Source: Brachynemurus nebulosus
Lineage: Eukaryota; Arthropoda; Insecta; Neuroptera; Myrmeleontidae
Length of the DNA stretch: 64,000 nucleotides
Assembly (NCBI GenBank): GCA_035578155.1
Contig: JAPWDM010000034.1
Span: 1,056,501 to 1,120,500 of the forward strand
Direction: 5' to 3'
Of this stretch, positions 27,708 to 37,936 are shown piece by piece; positions within the stretch are counted from its first letter, which is position 1; each line of letters begins with the position of its first letter. The notes beneath the pieces were generated by a model. It was not told where the DNA came from. It worked only from the letters and a program-made list of their open reading frames with translations, and did no database searches. The translations under genes were made by a program, and so were the position numbers.

Positions 27708-28240
27708 TAATAAGTTATCATCGCGCCAAATTTCATTAAAATCCGTCCAGTAGTTTTTACGTGATGCGTGAACAGGCAGACGGACAGACAGAGACAGATT
27801 TACAGTTTTCTTATATGTATAGATGAATCTTTGATGAAAAATAGCGAACTATCAAAACTCATGTCCCGACTCTTATTTTATTCTAGTACATCAACGCCAT
27901 CTGGTATATTAATTACAGCGGTATCAGAAGACGGTCCATTTTTTTTTATAATGGACTATGTATATGGAAAGTGTCAGGGACATAGCCATGGCCTAGGTTG
28001 GCCTAAGCTGGCCCTAGATTTATGATAGTAAATACAATTACAATAATGATTACCCCTTCAGGTTCCGCGACTATGCAACCGGGTCGATAAGTAATCAGAA
28101 TGTATGCGACTAGTCTTAGTTCTTAAGTTATCTTTTTTTTTTATGTAACATGAAAATAAAAATGTAAATCAACTAGCTACTACATAATACGTATAACAAA
28201 TATAAGCTGTCTATTTCATAATTAAGTATATACATTATAC
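27708..28240. other. Right part of the split ~150-bp repeat, then non-coding
   Basis: Bases 27708-27810 continue the repeat interrupted at 25768 and end in GACGGACAGACAGAGACAG. Near 27977, CAGGGACATAGCCATGGCCT mirrors 25110-25134. No gene. Confidence 0.5.
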
Positions 28241-29060
28241 ATATAATTTTGTAGGTTTGACGAAAAAGTGTTTATTTCAATTTTCCAAAAATTAGACCGT
28301 AAATTTTCGCTCCGATCCAAAACTATAGCCATCTATATCAAGTGATTATTTGACAAATTATCAGGACATTTTATTATTATGAATAAATGCAAAATATATT
28401 GAAAAACTGAAATTTGTTTAATAAAAGCCATACATCTGCCATTTTTTTTTATTATTTTGTAGAATCTGGTAAATACACATCGTAATAAGTACTCGCTTTA
28501 AAAAAATCAAACACAGTAGTTATTTAAAAAAAATTCTTTTTCTTAAAGAAAACAGTAAAATTATCTACACACAACGTTCCAATAAACTAACATTTGTGTC
28601 CACCTTGAGCGCTGTAATCGAATTTCGTATCTTTTCCAAGCAAAAGCTCATAGCGAAATAAAATAAAATAAAACCAATAAAAGTAAAAAAATCAATTACA
28701 ATTTGTTGTAGGTACCCAACTATATTTGTGAAACTATTAACAACTTAAGTTTTTAATTGTAACATTTTTTATATATAACGTATTAGATAAACAGATGATA
28801 AGTCTTTAGATATTGTGATTTGCATATTGTAAAAACATTTTTCTATTGTTTTTAAATAAAAAAAGTAAAATTTTGATTTTTTTTTGTTTTTTTTATTGTT
28901 TACAGTATTAAAGCTTATTTTTTAAAAACGGACTTTCTTATATAATAACATCTGAAGGGAAATCAAAATGTACACAACAAGCTTTTTGTTAGAATCAAAA
29001 AATTATTTTGGTAGACCAATTTCGAATATTAGCAGTCAGTTATAAATCCAATTTATTGCA
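28241..29060. repeat. Dispersed repeat R4, copy 1
   Basis: Bases 28360-28640 match 62560-62960 in direct orientation (AAATTTGTTTAATAAAA, GTAATAA.TACTCGC, CTTGAGCGCTG). Non-coding. Confidence 0.6.
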
Positions 29061-29325
29061 CTGCAAGCTTCTGTAAGTCGCCAGAAGACGCTTGAACTAG
29101 TTTTGCTACCAAATAACCGTATTTTCGAACTACAATTTAATTAAATGAGACTTACAGAAAACTTAGAAATAACAATTACACTAATTCGATATTACCGTGC
29201 GACTGGGATAAATTAAAGCTAAATATACTGTGTACATTAAACTTACTAAAATTGAACTTTATCCTTTAATTTTACCGGATTAATGGAAAAAAAATTAAAA
29301 AATGAAATTATAGAAAATTATACAT

Positions 29326-29331
29326 TTATTT
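29326..29331 (-). terminator. Polyadenylation signal of LLPH
   Basis: AATAAA on the minus strand about 60 bp downstream of the LLPH stop codon. Confidence 0.55.
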
Positions 29332-29387
29332 AGTTTGTACAAAAATTACCAGAAGTAATTTAGCTCGAAATAACTAACACTACATTT

Positions 29388-29777
29388 TTAATGTTTACGA
29401 TTATTTTTCTTCTGCCGTTTCTTTGCTTTTTCTCGTTTCTTTTTATTTTGTCTAAGTATTCTTCGTTTATTCATCCAGACTGGATAATTACCAAACTGAT
29501 CCTTCATGGTTTTTGGATTATAAACACGTTTCACAGTTCCTTCATCCATTGGTTCACATTCACTCTGTTGTTGCTCTTTTACTTTTTGTCCTTCACGAAT
29601 TTTTTCGGCTGTGGTAACGGTTGCAATTACAGAAATATCTGTCATATTTTCGTCGGTTGGCTTATTTTCGTCAATGCCTAATTGTTTCTTTAATCTTTCT
29701 AATTCTTTTTGACCATATCGAATACGTTTTACAGCACGACATTTTCGTCGCCATTTACTGCGTAAACTTTTTGCCAT
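29388..29777 (-). CDS. LLPH: LLPH-like nucleolar protein
   Basis: A 129-residue, highly basic protein. It starts MAKSLRSKWRRKCRAVKR, the hallmark N-terminus of the LLP homolog (LLPH) family. The C-terminal half has the family block around TMKDQFGNYPVWMNKR, followed by a lysine/arginine tail (QNKKKREKAKKRQKKNNRK) that should act as a nucleolar signal. Length fits the family (about 120-135). LLPH proteins are nucleolar/nuclear and are linked to ribosome production and, in animals, to gene regulation in neurons. An ATG five codons upstream (29792) lies inside a predicted intron, so the conserved Met at 29777 is preferred. The coding part is a single exon. This is the one clear host gene here and shows no damage. 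Confidence 0.92.
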   Translation of the reverse strand: MAKSLRSKWRRKCRAVKRIRYGQKELERLKKQLGIDENKPTDENMTDISVIATVTTAEKIREGQKVKEQQQSECEPMDEGTVKRVYNPKTMKDQFGNYPVWMNKRRILRQNKKKREKAKKRQKKNNRKH

Positions 29778-29782
29778 TGTAA

Positions 29783-29865
29783 CTATATACATAGAGAAAA
29801 TTATAAATATATTTTATAAAAAATATATTTACAGAAGTAAACTACTTATACGGTAAAGTACTTAC
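29783..29865 (-). other. Predicted 83-nt intron in the LLPH 5' UTR
   Basis: On the minus strand a consensus donor (AAT|GTAAGTAC at 29865) pairs with an acceptor (CTATGTATATAG at 29783) five bases before the ATG of LLPH. A short first-position intron is common in insect genes. It also explains why the upstream in-frame ATG is not used. Confidence 0.5.
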
Positions 29866-29987
29866 ATTCTCTTATGCCAAATATGTCTATGAAAATGTGA
29901 AATTTTTAAAGTAACATGTGTTTTTAATGTTTCCACATTGAAATGAATACAAAAGAAGGTTATGTGTTGATTGTCAAAAGTTGTCAG

Positions 29988-30862
29988 TATGGAGGGTAAA
30001 TATCAGGAGGACTATCTTGGGCGGAAAACAATAGAAAAATAGTTCAAAAACTGTCTCGTTTTAAGTACTAAGTAACAGTTCAAAAACTCGTCAGAATAAC
30101 GCTAGAGTAGCAAAAGAGTATAGTGATTTTTTTGTGTTGAGTTTTATAAAAATTTTTAAAATAATAATAGTTATTTTCGATACATATGCGTAAAGAGAGG
30201 TATTCTAGTAGGCTTAAATTCGGGCACGAGTCTAAGGGACTGACGTATACACAACGAGATCGAGTGCGTAAGCGCACGAGATCTCGTTGTGTATACGTCA
30301 GTCCCTTTAGCGAGTGCCCCAATTTAAGCCTACTGGATACCTCTCTTTACGCATATGTATCGAACATAATTTTTTATAACGACGGCTTCTAAAGTTTAAT
30401 AGAGAGAAAAAAATTAATTATTTTTAAGCAATTTTTATTAATTTGTAGAACGTTGTTGTTTTTTTTATTAATTTGTTGATCGCTTCCATGTTAATTTGAA
30501 TATGATTATCATTGATAAATGAATATCATTATTTTCTCGCATAGTTTTAGCTACTTTCACGCACACTTGTACTTTCGCGCACAGTTACTGTCATTTGTTT
30601 TACAATGATATAAAAAACTGCTCTTTACGCCCACTACACAACGCTCGAATATTGAACTTTAGAAGCAGGTGTTATAAAAAACTATTATATGTAACAATTA
30701 TAATAAAAAAACAATAATTACATAACAACGCGGATGTTTTTCTTTCCTTGTTTACTTCTCTAAATTTACCCTTGTGCTATAGTAGCGCCGACACTATTAT
30801 TTACGCCTTTCGATGGACACGTTTTGATACAGAGATGGTGCTCCTAATACCTACTCTCCATA
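29988..30862. mobile_element. hAT-like non-autonomous element, copy 2 (875 bp), just upstream of LLPH
   Basis: GTTGTCAG at 29980-29987 and 30863-30870 is a perfect 8-bp target duplication. Ends TATGGAGGGTAAATATCAGG and the complement of TATGGAGAGTAGGTATTAGG are imperfect terminal inverted repeats. They match copy 1 (22338-23374), including the subterminal CAGAGATGGT.CTCCT block. The insertion lies about 120 bp upstream of the predicted LLPH first exon. No transposase frame. Confidence 0.88.
30172..30368. repeat. Near-perfect ~95-bp-arm palindrome inside the hAT-like element
   Basis: The arm beginning ATACATATGCGTAAAGAGAG and running through GACGTATACACAACGAGATC returns as its complement after the centre GAGTGCGTAAGCGCAC. 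The hairpin also creates two mirror-image open frames of about 70 codons, which have no family resemblance and are explained by the symmetry. Confidence 0.9.
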
Positions 30863-31360
30863 GTTGTCAGCATTATCGAAAACTAACCTAAGAAATGTAA
30901 TTTGAAGTAATCAATCTACTCAATCTTAAACTCAAAATGGATTCACTTCTCAATAAAATTAATAGCATCCTAAAACATAAGTTCATGTTTAGATAAATAA
31001 TTAAATTATTAATTAATATAAGCACAATATGTGGTTAATATTTTTTTTATTATATACAGATTTCTACTTACAGAGTATAATCCTAGCTACTCTTCATCCT
31101 TGAAAGATGGCAGCACAAGTTTTAAAGATGCTTTGTTTATATGGATGGATGATACTATGATATGATATGAAATTTCTGTTCTCCTGAATAGCTAGTTTGA
31201 TGAATAGTATTAATTTTTAAATAAAATGTCCTAATGATTTTTTGTTGTTCAAACATGTTACCCTGTTCTTCAATTGTGCATCAAGACTCTTCTTGATTGT
31301 GATTTTCTTTGTACCTACCACCTACCTACAAACAAACCAACGACTATCTCGAAATGTGCT
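30480..31360. repeat. Non-coding; arm inverted at 31800-31960
   Basis: Bases 30500-30670 (AATATCATTATTTTCTCGCA, CGCCCACTACACAACGCTCG) are an inverted, diverged match of 31800-31960. Between 30871 and 31360 I see no gene. Confidence 0.5.
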
Positions 31361-31800
31361 ATTTATAAATTAGGAATTTTGGATTTTTATTTATAAAAGA
31401 GAAATTTTGGATTTTTTTGGAAAGAAAAAATATCTTCATAAAAGCCTTCCAGTTAACTATTTAAGTTCCTTTTTTTATATATTTAAAATTAAAGCACAAA
31501 GGCAATTGGCGGATAAGCATGGGTAGGAATGCCCTCGTACGAATTGTGTTGGCTTTTTCCCTGCTAACTGTTATCGGCACAAAATTGAAATTTACTGAGA
31601 TTTAGCCCTTAAAAACTTAATACCTTTTTTTAAAGCCCCGATCAACCGGACCCTCATCATCAGTTTTGAAACCACCAAACTGACAAATCGCTTGTGGACT
31701 TTCAATTACATTTCGCTTGTAGACATTCAATACTGAAGATGAAAGGAAAAATTCGACTTCCGTGATGGGGCTCCGCTGCTCACGGCGTTTTTATAACTGC
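31361..31800. repeat. Dispersed repeat R5, copy 2
   Basis: Inverted match of 3245-3690. It lacks the central hairpin seen in copy 1. Confidence 0.7.
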
Positions 31801-31954
31801 CGCTTAAAGTTCAATATTCGAGCCTTGTGTGGGGGCCGCTAAGAGCCGTATTCACATTATGGTAACAACTATATAGTAAGCGTGCGTGAAAGTAGCTGAC
31901 CGTGCGAGAAAATAATGATATTCATATTTTATTGAATTAATAATATAAACATGG

Positions 31955-32290
31955 AATAATAAATTAAAGTAAAAAAAATGTTTTTTAAGAAAAAGCGTTT
32001 ATTTAAAAATGGGCTAAAAAAAATAAAATAACTTTTGAGTGAAGTTTGAAGCAGTATGCAACATAATTTATTAAAAAAGCTTGAAGCATTATTTAGTTCT
32101 GTTTTGGATATAAGTGTAGCTATTTTACTTCTCAGTAGTTACCAAACTTAATTAAACGCCTCAAGCTTTTATAAATTATATTGCATATTGCTTCAAACTT
32201 CATTCAAAAGTTATTTTATTTTTTTTAGCCCATTTTTAAATAAAAGCTTTTTCTTAAAAAACATTTTTTTTTACTTTAATTTATTTTCTA
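31955..32290. mobile_element. Foldback element, ~335 bp
   Basis: Arms of ~135 bp at about 31957-32095 and 32150-32288 are near-perfect inverted copies (AAAAATGGGCTAAAAAAAAT, GAAGTTTGAAGCA.TATGCAA). The ends run into AATTAAAGTAAAAAAAATG and its complement. No coding capacity. Confidence 0.8.
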
Positions 32291-33522
32291 CTTTTTAGTC
32301 TAAATTAATTTGAAAAAAATTAAAGAAGTAATTTTTTACCATTGTCAGTTAAATATTTATTCTACAGAATTTATCTTAACCATAGAATATTTAAACAAAT
32401 TGATATTCACCATTGTCAGATATTTTTATCAATAGAATAAAACAAGAGAATAACTATTCGCTCGATTTTGGACAGATGAATTTTAACAGTAGAATAATTT
32501 GACAGTTTGTACCTAAACATTATTTTACATTTAAAAAAAAATATTATTATTGTTATTTTGAAGTGATTTTAGTTCTATTTTTTTAGAATTACCTTAAATA
32601 AAATGTTGAATAACTGGTGGTACCTAATATTTTGTCGATTTTTTTTAATGCTACAAAAATACTTTCTATTTATTTAAAATTCTCCCCTCATCATCAGAAT
32701 CGACTTCAGTGATAAGTGGCGCTCGCGAGCTCCTGGAGATCACAAAAACTATTTGAGAGGGTCACAGAAGCAATTGATTGTAGATCACATACCCATTTTC
32801 TATACATTTCGTATCTATTTCTATATATTTCCAAGGTCTTTTGAAATTTTTGAGTACAAAGGGGGTCGCGGACCAAGAAGTTTGAGAACCACAGATCTAT
32901 TTCATCATCTTCATCTGATGAAGAAAATCAAGGACAACGCCTAAAAAATTATTTCGAAAGGATTCATCCATTCGAAAAATACGGTGAAATCAGCTGTTTG
33001 CTTATTTTCCACAACGTTTACAACGTTTTTATGTTCTTCAACTAAATTTGTTAGCTCCTGTTTTTCTTCTATGTTATATTATTTACCGGGTTTACATACC
33101 TCTGTGGATGCCCCGGGGCACTTCCAAAAGTTCCCAAAAAATAAGGGTTGGCGAGCAAAAAAAAAATCTAAACGAAAAAGCCGTTATCCTTTCTATTCTA
33201 TTCCTTAATTTTGAGATTTTATTCGATTTTGTGGAGGCCCTAGGGCACGTGCCTCAAGTGCCGTTAAGTAAATCCGGATTTGTATCTACATATATCTATA
33301 TTATATTTATTTATTATTATATTATATTAGGTCTTTATTTTTCAACAAAAATGACACGTATGGTTAGCACGGTTAGCACAATGATAAATTTTGAACTAAT
33401 TTGTCAAGAAAAAGACGTTTTTTTATTTATGTAATTATATTTATTTAGCATACGTATAACCATAGTAATCATTATAAAACATTAAAAAATTGTAGATCTA
33501 CCATTTCAATTACATTTAAAAA
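32291..33522. other. Non-coding; includes a G+C-richer repeat at 32700-33270
   Basis: Bases 33090-33260 (ATGCCCCGGGGCACTTCCAA and GGAGGCCCTAGGGCACGTG) are a decayed duplicated hAT-end-like repeat related to 24863-25134. I find no supported gene; open frames across this stretch have no recognisable domain. Confidence 0.4.
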
Positions 33523-35275
33523 TACCCCTGTCGCAGCATCTGCATAACATAGCGAATTTCGAAATATTGGGCACTGGCGGATCTCATCTAAGACCTGTAT
33601 CCATTTAAAATAATTCAGCTTTCTAAGAATGAAAAGATTTTCAAAATCAGTTGAGTAGTTAATTTTTGGCGCTTTTTCGCAAAAGGTGCTTGGCTAAACT
33701 AGTTTAGCTTTCTAAAAGTAAAAGAATTTTCAAAATCGGCTAGGTAATTTATTTTTGGTATATTTGGGATCCAAGACCCCGAACGGACTTTGTACAGCAT
33801 AGTGCTATCCACCTAAAATAAGTTAGTTCTCTAGCAATGAGAAAATATTGAGAATCGGTTCGGTAGCTTATTTCTATCCTATATAATATAGGATATTTTA
33901 TCTTTCTAACAGTAAAACTATTTTTAAAACCCGTTGTGTAGTTTTCTATGCCGCATTTGCATCCACAGGACAGTTGTGGATATTAGATAACATACTGTAC
34001 TTATCTAAAATAGTTTACCTCTGCAATAGTGAAAAAATTTTCAAAATCGGTCAGTTATTTTATTTTTGACACTTTGACACTTTGGGTCCCACGGACTTTG
34101 ACGGACCTTACATAACGTAATCTATAACTATCTAAAATAGTCTAGCTAACAGCGAAAAAATTTTCAGAATCGGTCGGTTAGTTTAATTTTGGCGCTTAAA
34201 AGATCCCAGGACTCTGGCCGACCTCATACAACATATAAGCTAAATCCATCTAAAATAGTTTACCTCTGTAATAGTGAAAAATTTTCAAAATCAGTCGGTT
34301 ATTGTATTTTTGACACTTTTAGATCCAATGGACCCTAGCGGACCTTACATAGGGTAATCTATATCTATCTAAAATAGTTTAGCTCTCTAACAGTGAAAAA
34401 ATTTTCAAAATCGGTCGGTTAGTTTATTGTTGATATTTTTGGGTCCCATGGACCTTGGCGGACCTCACATTACGTATTCTATATCTATGTAAAATAGCTT
34501 AGCTCTTTGGCAGTGAAAAAATTCTCAAAATCGGTCGCTTATTTTATTTTTGACAGTTCTAGATCCAATGGACCTTAGCGGACCTTACATGAGGTAATCT
34601 ATATCTTTCTAAAATAGTTTAGTTCTCTAACAGTGAAAAAATTTTCAAAATCGGTCGGTTAGTTTATTTTTGGTGCTTAAAAGATCCCAGGACTCTGGCC
34701 GACCTCATACAACATAAGCTAAATCCATCTAAAATAGTTTACCTCTGTAATAGTGAAAAAATTTTCAAAATCAGTCGGTTATTGTATTTTTGACACTTTT
34801 AGATCCAATGGACCTTAGCGGACCTTACATAAGGTAATCTATATCTATCTAAAATAGTTTAGCTCTCTAACAGTGAAAAAATTTTCAAAATCGGTCGGTT
34901 AGTTTATTGTTGACATTTTTGGGTCCCATGGATCTTGGCGGACCTTACATTAAGTATTCTATATCTATCTAAAATAGCTTAGCTCTTTGACAGTGAAAAA
35001 ATTTTCAAAATCGGTCGCTTATTTTATTTTTGACACTTCTAGATCCAATGGACCTTAGCGGACCTTGCATGAGGTAATCTATATCTTTCTAAAATAGTTT
35101 AGCTCTCTAACAGTGAAAAAATTTTCAAAATCGGTCGGTTAGTTTATTTTTAACACTTTTGGGTCCCATGGACCCTGGCGGACCTTACACTACGTAATCT
35201 ATATCTGTCTAAAATATCTAAAATAGCTTAGATCTTTGACAGTGAAAAAAGTTTCAAAATCGATCTAGTTCTTTA
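33523..35275. repeat. 120-bp satellite array (~14 monomers) with 480-bp higher-order repeat
   Basis: Begins with the R2 landmark CGCAGCATCTGCATAACATA, then monomers marked by GTGAAAAAATTTTCAAAATC. From about 34381 to 35101 the period is exactly 120 bp (34381, 34501, 34621, 34741, 34861, 34981, 35101). Monomers four apart resemble each other more than neighbours do (34261 with 34741, 34381 with 34861, 34501 with 34981), a four-monomer higher-order unit of 480 bp. Single monomers occur at 12540, 15430 and 56240. Confidence 0.88.
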
Positions 35276-35714
35276 AAATTTTTCTATAATATTTATCTTT
35301 CTATAATATTTAATAGTATTATATCATGACATTACCTTCATTATCTTGTTCATTTAAAATTCAATAAAAAAATTAAAAAAATCTTCATTACACATGCTTA
35401 AAATATCTGGTTAATTTTAATTTAAAAAAATGAGACAGAGATATGGTATTTATAATGCATAGATTTTGAATAACTACCGTTTGTTTTACGTAAAAAAAAT
35501 GAAATTTTTGTATATGTTATAAGCAACTGAGATAGAAATATAAATTACTTATTACAATGACAAAGAGAGCAAAATAAGGCAAAAGTGAAAATTACGATTT
35601 TCTCGAAAACTACTTAACAAAGAAAGAAAATTATAAGAACATTTTCTTCATAATTTTTCTTTTCCTTTTCAACGATGTAAAAATCGAAGTGTCTTATGAT
35701 AGGATCGAATGATA
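35276..35714. other. AT-rich non-coding stretch
   Basis: No gene or repeat I can support. Confidence 0.3.
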
Positions 35715-35758
35715 AAAAATGGCCAGAAAACCTACTTCTGGGCATCCGACGTGTCTGG

Positions 35759-35823
<65 letters not shown>

Positions 35824-35945
35824 AGTGAATATCATTTTCGTATTCTAGGGACCTCAAAACATATTTCTGCCATAGTCCCGGACTCAGATTGCGTCATGAC
35901 ACCTACTGTAATAGCTGAATTTCGAGTTTTCGAAATTCGCTAATA
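35715..35945. repeat. R3 copy with (TA)n tract (35761-35820)
   Basis: CTACTTCTGGGCATCCGACG and GTGTCTGGCT, followed directly by 60 bp of TA, then TTTTAGTGAATATCATTTTC as after the 17053-17129 tract. The TA tract replaces part of the R3 sequence seen in other copies. Confidence 0.75.
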
Positions 35946-36181
35946 GGCTAATCAATGGTTAGTAACCTATGGAGTTTAAAACGTTGGTGAATAATGAAAA
36001 ATATATTCGTAAGAATAAAATTTAACCTTTGGTTTACTACCTAAAAGATAAGTCAATCTTGGTGAATATCAGAATTAATCAGGCATAACTATGGAAACAA
36101 AAAATTGCAATGTAAAATCAATCGACAATTTTAGACAATTCGAAATGTCAAAAAGTTTCACAGGACTAAAAATCAACAGTA

Positions 36182-37496
36182 CGAGGCATGTTTTTAAAGT
36201 AAGTACCGTTTTGATATAAAAAAATCAACAAGTAAATTTTTCAAACAAAACTTTATTTATCGGAAAGAGCATTCTTTCCTCTACTTCTCTACATAATTTC
36301 CATTATTATTAAGGCACTTGTCGTATCTTGGGACCAGCTTTTGTATGCCGTCGTCAAAGAAGCTTGCCGCCAGACTGGACAACCACTGCTGCGCAGACGT
36401 TTTTACTTCATCATTGGAATGACGCTTCCCCGCCAAATGCGTCTTCAAGTGCAGAAACAAAGTCGCTAGGCGCTAGATCGGGACTGTATGGAGGATGGTC
36501 TAATTGTTCCCAGCTAAATGAAGTGATGAGCTCTTGCGTTCGATTTGCTGAATGTGGACGAGCATTATCGTGGAGCAAAACGACGCCTGCACTCAGCATG
36601 CCACGCCTTTTGTTTTGAATTGCGCGGCGCAGTTTTTTTAAAGTTTCACAGTACGCGGCTGCATTGATCGTTTCACCGCGAGGCAGAAAATCGACCAACA
36701 ACACACCCTGTCTGTCCCAAAAGACAGTGCACATGATTTTCTGGGCAGAAATTGTTTGCTTGAATTTGACTTTCCTAGGGGTTGTTGAATGCCGCCATTC
36801 CATTGACTGTTGTTTTGATTCTGGTGTAACCCACGTTTCATCGCCTGTAACGATATGGCTTAAAAAATCATCGCCCTCGTTACTGTAATGCTCGAGAAAG
36901 CTCAATGCACTGCCCAATCGTTTGGTTTTGTGCTCATCATTCAACATTTTCGGTACCCACCGTGAACACAGTTTCCGATAATTTAAACGTTCGGACACAA
37001 TTTCGTAGAGAACACTTCTTGATACAGCAGGAAATTTTTCAGCTAAGGATGAAATTGTGAACCGTCTGTTCTCTTTCACTTTACAGTCCACTTTTTGAAT
37101 GAGATCATCGGTAATGACTGAAGGTCGCCCACTTCGTTCCCCATGATGAACGTTTGTGCGGTCATCTTTGAAGGCCCTAACCCATTTCCGCACCATTCCT
37201 TCACCCATAATGTTTTCACCATAAACTTCACTGATTTGACAATGAATGTCAATTGCTTTTAAGCCTTTAGCACAGAGAAAACGAATCACAGCACGCACTT
37301 CACAGTCGGCGGGATTCTCGATAGTCGGCGGCATTTTAAAATCGCGTAAACAAACGAAGACTCGATCAAACGGCGTCGTAATGGCGTCTGTGGCTTCCCA
37401 ACTAATGTAGCTACACAACGCGCATGTGCTAAACAGCAACTGCAACGCTGCGGCGACGTAATTTAAAAACGGTACTTACTTTAAAAACATGCTTCA
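36182..37496 (-). mobile_element. mariner transposon (1315 bp)
   Basis: The terminal inverted repeats share GCATGTTTTTAAAGTAAGTA and the following CCGTTTT at both ends, about 28 bp. TA precedes the left end (36180-36181). The right flank reads TT where TA is expected, so the duplication is mutated on that side. Length and structure are those of a full mariner. One internal frameshift breaks the transposase (see the gene entry). Confidence 0.92.
36281..37334 (-). pseudogene. mariner transposase (DD34D), nearly intact, one frameshift
   Basis: Starts MPPTIENPADCEVRAVIRFL. An N-terminal paired HTH region contains GRPS near residue 70, and the linker has WVPKM near 126. The catalytic triad is D165 (VTGDETW), D256 (LLHDNARPH) and D291 (SPDLAPSD), with 34 residues between the last two, as in mariner. 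Just after the third Asp (about 36458) the frame shifts. The family-typical C-terminal sequence resumes in another frame (KTHLAGKRHSNDEV through to KCLNNNGNYVEK) and stops at 36281, consistent with loss of about 5 bp. An AATAAA lies just downstream on the same strand. The frame is also open upstream of 37334, but that part is not family-like and is probably 5' UTR. The protein would cut and paste the element at TA sites. Confidence 0.9.
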
Positions 37497-37649
37497 TTGC
37501 ATTGTTATCAAGGTTATACACGTATGTAAAATTTGAAAGCTCTAACTCAACTAGAACCTGTCTAAATTTTGTTTCCAAGATTTGATCTAAACCAACATGC
37601 TAACATAGCAAGTTAAATAAAAGCTCTTAAAAAAACTATCTACAAATTA

Positions 37650-37785
37650 ATAAATAGAATTTTTAGTCGAATTTTTCAACTGAAAAAATTAGACTTATAC
37701 AGCCTATACGATAAGAACGGGAAGAGGCCAGAGTAGGGGCGCTATCCATTTTTGAACCCGTAGAACACAATTCTGAAGAAAAAAA

Positions 37786-37870
<85 letters not shown>

Positions 37871-37930
37871 CCGCTACCTTTTGACATGTGTAGGGTCCCC
37901 CTATGGAAGGGAAGAGATGAAATTTGGTAA
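37650..37930. repeat. R6 copy 2, left part, with (TA)n (37790-37868)
   Basis: Inverted match of 4518-4765. It continues at 43194-43580 on the other side of the 5.25-kb insertion. Confidence 0.85.
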
Positions 37931-37936
37931 GTGGGA
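37931..37936. repeat. 6-bp target duplication, left
   Basis: AGTGGG, repeated at 43188-43193 and present once in the uninterrupted copy (4513-4518, complement). Confidence 0.9.

Noticed and set aside
24863..28000. One hAT element spanning 24863 to 27990 on the basis of CAGGG-type ends
   Set aside because: The ends do not pair well and no 8-bp duplication is visible. Left as separate repeats.
30080..30392. Mirror-image frames of 68-80 codons sharing GLTYTQRD
   Set aside because: They are produced by the palindrome at 30172-30368. No family resemblance.
33048..33434. 128-codon plus-strand frame
   Set aside because: No recognisable domain, overlaps a decayed repeat found elsewhere in the window, and its composition follows the local AT-rich sequence.
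36328..36618. Plus-strand frame across the mariner 3' end
   Set aside because: Antisense shadow of the transposase gene.
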